A DNA stretch of 8,612 nucleotides from Chloroflexales bacterium (GTDB taxonomy: Bacteria > Chloroflexota > Chloroflexia > Chloroflexales > Chloroflexaceae): positions 1 to 8,612 of the forward strand of contig JAAXUL010000289.1 of NCBI GenBank assembly GCA_013336035.1, read 5' to 3'. Below the pieces are notes generated by a model. That model did not search any database, was not told the origin of the DNA, and saw only the letters and a list, made by a program, of their open reading frames with translations. Position numbers and translations under genes: made by a program. Numbering within the stretch: the first letter of the stretch is position 1; each line of letters begins with the position of its first letter. Shown in pieces: positions 1-3,199 of this stretch.

Positions 1-86
1 ATGACCATAACCCACGTCACTCCGAAAGCTGGCTTTACCTCGCCTCGATCCGCCTCCTCGGCCGCCGTCTCGCCAAAGCCTCGTGA
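1..86 (+). CDS. Transposase C-terminal end (IS4/IS5-like DDE family), cut by window edge
   Basis: Only the last 27 codons lie in the window (codons begin at base 3; TGA at 84-86). They read DHNPRHSES followed by WLYLASIRLLGRRLAKAS. A terminal helix of the form 'YLASIRLLxRRLA' right before the stop is characteristic of the C-terminus of IS4/IS5-superfamily (DDE_Tnp_1) transposases, where it follows the catalytic glutamate region. The catalytic residues are outside the window, so activity cannot be judged. The terminal inverted repeat should lie between base 87 and the next gene (stop at 131), but I cannot delimit it without the other IS end. A 73-codon frame that starts with ATG at base 1 in another phase covers this stretch and has no recognisable protein features. 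The family assignment rests on a short tail only. Confidence 0.68.
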   Translation, partial: DHNPRHSESWLYLASIRLLGRRLAKAS

Positions 87-130
87 ACGAGTATGCCCTT
101 ACCGTTGGAATATTGGAGAGCTTCTGAGGC

Positions 131-418
131 TCACAGCGACGCTGGGCCGCGATCGACCTCAAAGTACCGCTCGAGCAGCCCCGCGATTTCCTCATCGCCC
201 GCGGCCAGCGCACCGACAATAGCGCGGGCCGTCCGGGGTATGACAGTGCCCCCACGGATCTTCCTTGCGCGGCCATACTCGCCAGGGTGGAGCAGGAAGT
301 AGATCGTCATCCGGCTGATACCGGCGTGCCGGGCAAGATCCTGGTAGGTCCAGGCTCGACGCAAGAGCTCCCGCTCGAGCCAGGTGCCGTCAGGTTGACG
401 ACGTGCGCGGAGACGCAT
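131..418 (-). CDS. Small XRE/Cro-like helix-turn-helix DNA-binding protein
   Basis: 95-aa protein, predicted to be a cytoplasmic transcriptional regulator. A helix-turn-helix is visible at residues about 25-43 (YQDLARHAGISRMTIYFLL): a 'YxxLAxxAGIS' first helix and turn, then a recognition helix. A second conserved segment follows at about 54-71 (IRGGTVIPRTARAIVGAL), which matches the later helices of the XRE fold, where such proteins have 'I..GK.xPxxxTxxxIaxAL'. The C-terminus is a short helix (EEIAGLLERYFEV). The start ATG (416-418) is supported by AAGGTG (complement of 424-429) 5 bases upstream and by a promoter at 451-479. It is transcribed divergently from the operon beginning at 708, the usual arrangement for an autoregulating repressor that also controls its neighbour. 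The regulatory role is inferred from fold and position; target sites are not known. Confidence 0.8.
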   Translation of the reverse strand: MRLRARRQPDGTWLERELLRRAWTYQDLARHAGISRMTIYFLLHPGEYGRARKIRGGTVIPRTARAIVGALAAGDEEIAGLLERYFEVDRGPASL

Positions 419-450
419 AGCGGCACCTTCACTATTCGAACTATAAGGGG

Positions 451-479
451 AGTGTAAGCGTCGTGCAATGGCCAGTCAA
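451..479 (-). promoter_or_regulatory. Sigma-70-type promoter of the XRE-like gene
   Basis: Read on the minus strand, -35 is TTGACT (complement of 474-479) and -10 is TACACT (complement of 451-456). They are separated by exactly 17 bases. Five of six -35 positions match consensus, and the -10 has the essential T-A-T pattern (TAxxxT). Transcription would start near 444-446, giving a leader of about 26-28 bases that carries the Shine-Dalgarno before the ATG at 418. Spacing, hexamers and distance to the gene agree, which makes this the best-supported promoter in the window. Confidence 0.72.
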
Positions 480-482
480 TGG
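466..482. repeat. Direct repeat CAATGG x2, 11-bp period, over the XRE-gene -35 box
   Basis: CAATGG occurs at 466-471 and again at 477-482, so the copies are offset by 11 bp, about one helical turn. The second copy overlaps the -35 hexamer (474-479) and the first lies in the spacer of the leftward promoter. This geometry would suit an operator for the adjacent XRE-like protein (autorepression). The repeat is short, so chance is possible. Confidence 0.35.
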
Positions 483-489
483 GTCTTTG

Positions 490-517
490 TTGTCATTCTC
501 GTCATAGTACATATTGT
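490..517 (+). promoter_or_regulatory. Possible rightward promoter for the four-gene operon (weak)
   Basis: TTGTCA (490-495, five of six to the -35 consensus) is followed after 16 bases by TATTGT (512-517, four of six to the -10 consensus). This lies in the AT-rich core. A start near 524 would leave a leader of about 185 bases carrying the 647-665 palindrome before the first ATG at 708. Other pairings in this AT-rich stretch are nearly as good, and the operon could be served by a sigma factor with different specificity, including its own. Confidence 0.25.
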
Positions 518-646
518 AGTTTTTGACACAAAGAATAGACGCCCCGGCAGTAATACAAAAACGCAACGTATGACAACATCTACGCTGATAACAGTTTATT
601 CGGGCACCCCGGCGGCTCAATAGCTCACACCGTCAGCCCCAAAGCT

Positions 647-665
647 ACCACCGCGTCGCGGTGGT
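647..665. repeat. Perfect 19-bp odd palindrome (9-bp arms around one T)
   Basis: ACCACCGCG (647-655), T (656), CGCGGTGGT (657-665): both arms match perfectly and the match stops at 646/666. It sits 42 bases upstream of the first ATG of the operon (708). A single-base centre is poor for an RNA hairpin loop (the RNA would open to at least a three-base loop), and no T-tract follows, so a dimeric-protein operator is a better reading than a terminator. It could still act in the leader mRNA as a hairpin. Confidence 0.6.
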
Positions 666-695
666 GCGGCCACGTGCAGGTACTCGCCCTCAGTG

Positions 696-702
696 AAGGG
701 GA
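696..702 (+). promoter_or_regulatory. Shine-Dalgarno AAGGGGA that selects ATG 708
   Basis: AAGGGGA (696-702) lies 5 bases before the ATG at 708. An in-frame GTG at 693 would place this purine tract inside the coding sequence and has no ribosome-binding site at the right distance, so ATG 708 is the preferred start. Confidence 0.65.
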
Positions 703-707
703 CCTGC

Positions 708-959
708 ATGCACACGACGCTCGACGCGCCGCCGATCGGCGCCGCCCTGTTCCACAGCCGCGTCGGCGGCTTCCCGCTGCTCCTCTGCACCTATGCGCTC
801 CTCGACGTCGACAGCAACGACACTCCTGAGCTCGACCAGGTCGTCGTCGTCCGCATCACGGCGCTCAACGGCGAGCGCTTCCGCCTGCGCGACCCCGCCG
901 AGATCCGGCGCTTCCTTGTCGCGATCGGCCGCCTGAGCGATGCGGAGGTGCTGTCGTGA
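708..959 (+). CDS. Hypothetical protein, first gene of the overlapping operon
   Basis: 83-aa protein beginning MHTTLDAPP; I do not recognise its family. It has a hydrophobic stretch (GGFPLLLCTYALL) that is too short and too close to acidic residues (DVDSND) to be a membrane segment. A beta-like run (QVVVVRITAL) and an RDPAEIRRFLVAIGRL helix follow, suggesting a small alpha/beta protein in the cytoplasm. Codon use fits the GC-rich neighbours. The start ATG 708 is set by AAGGGGA just upstream; GTG 693 in the same frame is less likely. The stop (TGA 957-959) overlaps the GTG start of the next gene (956), so the two are translationally coupled. Its association with a nuclease-like protein and a sigma factor is the only clue to its job. 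Confidence 0.7.
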   Translation: MHTTLDAPPIGAALFHSRVGGFPLLLCTYALLDVDSNDTPELDQVVVVRITALNGERFRLRDPAEIRRFLVAIGRLSDAEVLS

Positions 960-1600
960 GCGCCCCGCAGAGCGCCGGCGGGCGTGTGCGGCAGGCGCAG
1001 ATCCGCGCGGTGCTGGGCGAGAGCGGCTACCGGCGCTACCAGCAGGCCCTTGGCCGGGCCGGGGGCATCGCCCGCCAGGCCCAGCTGCGCGCCAGCCTGG
1101 GCGAGACTGGCTACGGCGCCCATCAGCGCGCCCTCTACCAGCGGGCCGTACAGAAGCACGGGGCGGTGAAGATGCGCGCCATCCTCACCGATGCTCACGA
1201 GCGGCGCAGGTGCGGGCGCATCGCCAACCCGACGCCCGCCGAGGCCCTGCTCCACTGGCTGGCCCTCGCGGCGGGCCTGACGCTGCACGCCGACCTGACT
1301 GGCAGCTTCGAATGGTCGGCCTATCGTGCCGCACCTACGCGCCGGCCCTTCACCGCCACCGACGCCCTGATCGAGGCCCGTGTCCTCAGCTATGCCTGCG
1401 ACCTGCTCCTGCCCGCCTACGCCCTGGTGATCGAAGTTGTCGGCGGCGTCCACGCGCTCACCGCCGAGCGTGACGAGGCCCGCATCGCCGTGCTGCGCAC
1501 CCAGGGCCTGAGCGTCATCACCCTCACCAACGAGCAACTCTATCGAGGTGAGGCCGACCAACTGTTTGCCGATCTGCTGGAGCACCGCCATGCCGCTTGA
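956..1600 (+). CDS. DUF559/Vsr-like restriction-endonuclease-fold protein with N-terminal repeats
   Basis: 214-aa protein. The C-terminal half resembles DUF559 / very-short-patch-repair-like PD-(D/E)XK nucleases. NPTPAEALLHWLALAAGL (about 88-105) matches the family's opening helix 'TpaE..LW..Lr'. D149 (YACDLLLP), E160 (ALVIEVVGG) and H166 match the family pattern 'vDF..p...l.iElDG..H'. ERDEAR..vLrtqGl.ViTLTNEQL then matches the closing 'eRD..R...L...Gy.vlrf.n.ev'. The aspartate normally found in 'ElDG' is V162 here, so catalysis may be altered. The N-terminal part (residues 13-68) is a tandem repeat of about 28 residues. GTG 956 is chosen because GGAGG (944-948) sits 7 bases upstream and the GTG overlaps the previous stop. 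The end overlaps the sigma gene by 11 bases. DNA cleavage or binding is plausible; the substrate is unknown. Confidence 0.75.
   Translation: MSAPQSAGGRVRQAQIRAVLGESGYRRYQQALGRAGGIARQAQLRASLGETGYGAHQRALYQRAVQKHGAVKMRAILTDAHERRRCGRIANPTPAEALLHWLALAAGLTLHADLTGSFEWSAYRAAPTRRPFTATDALIEARVLSYACDLLLPAYALVIEVVGGVHALTAERDEARIAVLRTQGLSVITLTNEQLYRGEADQLFADLLEHRHAA
992..1159 (+). repeat. Two tandem 84-bp units encoding an imperfect 28-residue repeat
   Basis: Residues 13-40 and 41-68 of the nuclease-like protein share the pattern QAQxRAxLGExGYxxxQxAL: 13 of the first 20 positions are identical, and the two halves diverge afterwards. A third, worn copy may begin at the KMRAIL segment. The 'LGExGYxxxxxxxGGxAR' flavour is reminiscent of the KGG repeats of small stress proteins, a loose resemblance only. 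The repeat probably forms short helical hairpins that could bind DNA, RNA or a partner. Confidence 0.6.
1579..1582 (+). promoter_or_regulatory. Shine-Dalgarno GGAG that selects ATG 1590 of the sigma gene
   Basis: GGAG (1579-1582) is 7 bases before ATG 1590, inside the 3' end of the preceding gene. An alternative in-frame GTG at 1548 would add 14 residues (MRPTNCL...) unlike any sigma-factor N-terminus, so ATG 1590 is preferred. Confidence 0.6.
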
Positions 1601-2531
1601 CCCGCTCGAGAACCCCATCGCCTTCCTCACCGACCACCCCGTCCTCGCGGCCGACGCGGAGGCGGCCCTGATCGCCACGATGCGCGCCGGGGTCGAGGCC
1701 CAGGAGGCGATCAGGTGCAGTGAGCCGCCCGTTGATCGAGCGCTCCTTCACTTGGTCACCCTCGGCGACGAGGCCCGTGCCACCCTGGTGCGCCACAACC
1801 TGCGGCTGGTCGTCTCCATCGCCAAACGCTACCTGCGCGTGGCCGGCCCGCATCTCACCCTGGAGGACCTGGTGAGCTTTGGGAGCGTCGGTCTGCTCCA
1901 CGGCATCGACCGCTTTGACCCGCGCAAGAGCGGCAAGCTCTCGACCTACGTCACCTGGTGGATCCGCCAGGCCGTCGGGCGCGGCATCGCCGAGGAGAGC
2001 CGAGTGATCGATCTCCCGGTGCATGTCCACGAGCGCCTCAGCCAGCAGCGCCGCGCCCGCAGCCGGCTGGCCCAGCGGCTTGGTCGCGAGCCCGCGCCCG
2101 AGGAGATCGCCGCCGACCTGGGGTGGCGGCCGCAGCAGGTCGCCCACCTGGACATGGTCAGCCAGGACGTCGGCTCGCTCAATCGCCGTGTCCATGACGC
2201 CAATGACCGCACCGAGCTCGGCGATCTGCTGCCCGACACCCGCTTCGACCCCGAGGCATCGGCCCTCGACACGACGCTCCGCCACGACCTCAGTGCAGCG
2301 ATGGCCCACCTGCTCACCGAGCGCGAGCAGCGCTTCCTGCGCGCCTACTTCGGCTTTGACACCGGCCAGCCGGCGACGCTCGAGGCTGTCGGGGCCACCG
2401 AGGGGCTGACACGCGAGCGGGCACGCCAGGTGATCGCCGGCGCGATGGGCAAGCTGCGCGACGACCCCCTGATTCAGGCCTACCGCACGCCGCTGGAACG
2501 CACCGGCAGCCGGGAGGAGCACCTCCGATGA
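1590..2531 (+). CDS. Sigma-70 family RNA polymerase sigma factor (RpoD/SigA-like, group 2-type)
   Basis: 313-aa sigma factor with regions 2, 3 and 4 but no region 1.1. Region 2 runs from NLRLVVSIAKRY (70-81) through LEDLVSFGSVGLLHGIDRFD (91 onward) to LSTYVTWWIRQAVGRGI (117-133). Region 3.0 continues to IDLPVHVHERL, region 3.1 has LGREPAPEEIAADLG, and region 3.2 has the finger-like ELGDLLPDTRFDPEAS (G211-D216 core). Region 4 has LTEREQRFLRAYFGF (from 242) and the -35-reading helix LTRERARQV (273-281). Core-binding and -35 residues are well preserved: R275, E276, R279 and Q280 correspond to E. coli RpoD R584, E585, R588 and Q589. In the melting and -10 helix, G115, L117 and G130 replace Y425, F427 and T440, while Y120, W123, W124 and Q127 match Y430, W433, W434 and Q437. 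It is too complete to be an ECF factor. A sigma gene inside a mobile-element-like operon suggests redirected transcription of element genes; its regulon is unknown. Confidence 0.93.
   Translation: MPLDPLENPIAFLTDHPVLAADAEAALIATMRAGVEAQEAIRCSEPPVDRALLHLVTLGDEARATLVRHNLRLVVSIAKRYLRVAGPHLTLEDLVSFGSVGLLHGIDRFDPRKSGKLSTYVTWWIRQAVGRGIAEESRVIDLPVHVHERLSQQRRARSRLAQRLGREPAPEEIAADLGWRPQQVAHLDMVSQDVGSLNRRVHDANDRTELGDLLPDTRFDPEASALDTTLRHDLSAAMAHLLTEREQRFLRAYFGFDTGQPATLEAVGATEGLTRERARQVIAGAMGKLRDDPLIQAYRTPLERTGSREEHLR
2513..2526 (+). promoter_or_regulatory. Shine-Dalgarno locked in a small hairpin at the sigma / zinc-protein junction
   Basis: GGAGG (2513-2517), loop AGCA (2518-2521), CCTCC (2522-2526). 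The left arm is the core of the Shine-Dalgarno (GGAGGAG, 2513-2519) for the ATG at 2528, so a folded mRNA would hide it. The element lies in the last codons of the sigma gene, whose stop overlaps the next ATG (ATGA, 2528-2531). Ribosomes finishing sigma would open the hairpin, which would couple the downstream protein's synthesis to that of sigma. Confidence 0.5.
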
Positions 2532-2857
2532 TCCTGCGTCACGACGACCCGATGGCCTGGGATGGCGCGCCATCCGAGGAGGAGCTGCACGCCGAGTACC
2601 TGGACTGGATCTGGACCCACGCCCGCCCTGCCGAGCGGGCGGCAATCCAGCGCGAGCGGATCCGCGCCGCCCGTCGCCGCGGCGACCCGCGCTGCCCGGA
2701 ATGTGGCGGCCGCCAGCGCAGCCGTTGTCTTGTCTGTACCGGCGCCGGCTACCGCGAGCCTGGCCTGCGCCCGACGACCCCGACCGAAGACCGCGTCATT
2801 ATGCGCATCCAGCCGGCGCTGGTCATACCCGCCGAGGGGGCGCTCAGCTCGTGCTGA
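2528..2857 (+). CDS. Small four-cysteine (DnaJ-type-like) zinc-binding protein, coupled to sigma
   Basis: 109-aa protein of no family I can name. The N-terminal half is acidic and helical (SEEELHAEYLDWIWTHARPAERAAIQRERIRAARRR in pattern, residues 16-51), ending in a basic patch. A zinc-finger-like knuckle pair follows: C56-P-E-C59-GG and C67-L-V-C70-TGAG, i.e. CX2C-X7-CX2C with the CxxCxGxG flavour of one DnaJ zinc module. The C-terminal 35 residues are proline-rich and uncharacteristic. The start ATG overlaps sigma's stop and has GGAGGAG 8 bases upstream. One-to-one coupling with a sigma gene raises the possibility of a sigma partner (anti-sigma or co-factor), but the motif is not the HX3CX2C signature of ZAS anti-sigma factors, so this is speculation. 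The 3' end overlaps the convergent zinc-ribbon gene by 14 bases. Confidence 0.75.
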   Translation: MILRHDDPMAWDGAPSEEELHAEYLDWIWTHARPAERAAIQRERIRAARRRGDPRCPECGGRQRSRCLVCTGAGYREPGLRPTTPTEDRVIMRIQPALVIPAEGALSSC

Positions 2858-3071
2858 CCAACCGCAAGCGGCAGTTCCCGCACTCCAGAATCGGCGTCGC
2901 CCCGCCGAGCGGGATCACCGGCACCCAGAAGACGTGCAGCCAGGTGCGCGCACTCCGGGGACGGAACAGCGCGTACTGGCCGCAGCGCGGGCAGGTCTGG
3001 TAGCCCCCTGTCCCGGGCCGGTCGGCATCTCGCACCACTTCGCGCGTGCCGAAGAAGAGGATGAACCACAT
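2844..3071 (-). CDS. Small zinc-ribbon protein
   Basis: 75-aa protein. It begins MWFILFFGTR, a hydrophobic start typical of a widespread small bacterial zinc-ribbon family. Next comes a first cysteine pair TC27PRC30G, a tryptophan/hydrophobic stretch WLHVFWVPVIPLGG (44-57), and a second pair LEC64GNC67. The 'W.xxFxxPVIPLG' segment between two CXXC knuckles is the family hallmark; the biochemical role of the family is unclear. The frame extends upstream to 3239, but the true start is ATG 3069-3071: a strong Shine-Dalgarno AGGGAGG (complement of 3079-3085) lies 7 bases before it, and family similarity begins exactly there. It is oriented opposite to both neighbours and converges on the four-gene operon. 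The hydrophobic stretch is too short for confident membrane insertion. Confidence 0.8.
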   Translation of the reverse strand: MWFILFFGTREVVRDADRPGTGGYQTCPRCGQYALFRPRSARTWLHVFWVPVIPLGGATPILECGNCRLRLVSTS

Positions 3072-3078
3072 CGAGACG

Positions 3079-3085
3079 CCTCCCT
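3079..3085 (-). promoter_or_regulatory. Shine-Dalgarno AGGGAGG that selects the zinc-ribbon start
   Basis: On the minus strand AGGGAGG is 7 bases before ATG 3071. It decides between this start and upstream in-frame starts as far as 3239, which would add a low-complexity extension with no family match. Confidence 0.7.
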
Positions 3086-3097
3086 GTGCCGCTGAGC

Positions 3098-3114
3098 GAC
3101 GGCACTCCGCCGTC
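3098..3114. repeat. Inverted repeat in the zinc-ribbon gene's leader (6-bp arms)
   Basis: GACGGC (3098-3103), ACTCC, GCCGTC (3109-3114). It lies 13 bases upstream of the zinc-ribbon Shine-Dalgarno on the minus strand, between it and the candidate -10 at 3115-3120. The transcript start would fall within or beside it. It could be a small operator or leader hairpin. Confidence 0.4.
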
Positions 3115-3123
3115 AGCATACCA
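3115..3123 (-). promoter_or_regulatory. Possible extended -10 promoter of the zinc-ribbon gene (weak)
   Basis: Minus strand TGG-TATGCT (complement of 3115-3123) fits an extended -10 (TGnTATnnT). The matching -35 position (3138-3143) reads GGCGTG, a poor match that falls inside the 3136-3158 inverted repeat. Transcription would start near 3108, leaving a leader of about 36 bases. Confidence 0.3.
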
Positions 3124-3135
3124 CCAGCAGCCCCT

Positions 3136-3158
3136 ATCACGCCGCCCCGCGGCGTGAT
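3136..3158. repeat. Perfect 10-bp inverted repeat in the divergent region
   Basis: ATCACGCCGC (3136-3145), spacer CCC, GCGGCGTGAT (3149-3158). It lies between the leftward zinc-ribbon gene and the rightward methyltransferase-helicase gene, 41 bases before the latter's start. No T-tract follows on either strand and there is no gene end here, so an operator shared by the two divergent genes is more likely than a terminator. The TGA at 3155-3157 inside it is also the last in-frame stop before the giant CDS. Confidence 0.55.
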
Positions 3159-3186
3159 GCGCCAACCGCAGTCTTCCTGCCTATCC

Positions 3187-3192
3187 GAGGAG
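3187..3192 (+). promoter_or_regulatory. Shine-Dalgarno GAGGAG that selects GTG 3200
   Basis: GAGGAG is 7 bases before GTG 3200. The overlapping TTG at 3198 is in another frame that closes at 3533. The last in-frame stop upstream is at 3155-3157, and no better start occurs between that stop and 3200. Confidence 0.65.
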
Positions 3193-3199
3193 CACTGTT

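Larger units (their letters stand above)
419..707. other. Divergent intergenic control region with AT-rich core
   Basis: These 289 bases separate the XRE-like gene (leftward) from the four-gene operon (rightward) and hold no convincing coding frame. Bases about 480-600 are conspicuously AT-rich compared with the GC-rich genes on both sides. The region contains a well-formed leftward promoter (451-479), a direct repeat over that promoter (466-482), a weaker rightward promoter candidate (490-517), and a perfect odd palindrome (647-665). A consensus TTGACA also occurs at 523-528, but the only -10-like hexamer after it (TAATAC, 551-556) is 22 bases away, too far for a standard promoter. No intrinsic terminator is visible. 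Confidence 0.7.

Noticed and set aside
523..556. TTGACA (523-528) with TAATAC (551-556) as a promoter
   Set aside because: Both hexamers are good but the spacer is 22 bases, well beyond the 16-18 used by sigma-70-type factors.
489..577. 8-bp inverted repeat GTTGTCAT (489-496) / ATGACAAC (570-577)
   Set aside because: Arms are 73 bp apart and an 8-base match in an AT-rich region of this size is expected fairly often by chance.
647..665. Palindrome read as a rho-independent terminator
   Set aside because: No T-tract on either strand, one-base centre, and it lies upstream of genes rather than after a gene end.
693..707. GTG 693 as start of the first operon gene
   Set aside because: It would put the purine-rich AAGGGGA inside the coding region; ATG 708 is correctly spaced from it.
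791..1678. Minus-strand open frame of 295 codons
   Set aside because: Opposite the coupled small gene and the nuclease-like gene, which have Shine-Dalgarno sites, overlaps and family motifs; antisense product is low-complexity.
1524..2645. Minus-strand open frame of 373 codons
   Set aside because: Lies opposite the sigma gene, whose conserved regions 2-4 prove the plus-strand frame; no recognisable domain in the antisense product.
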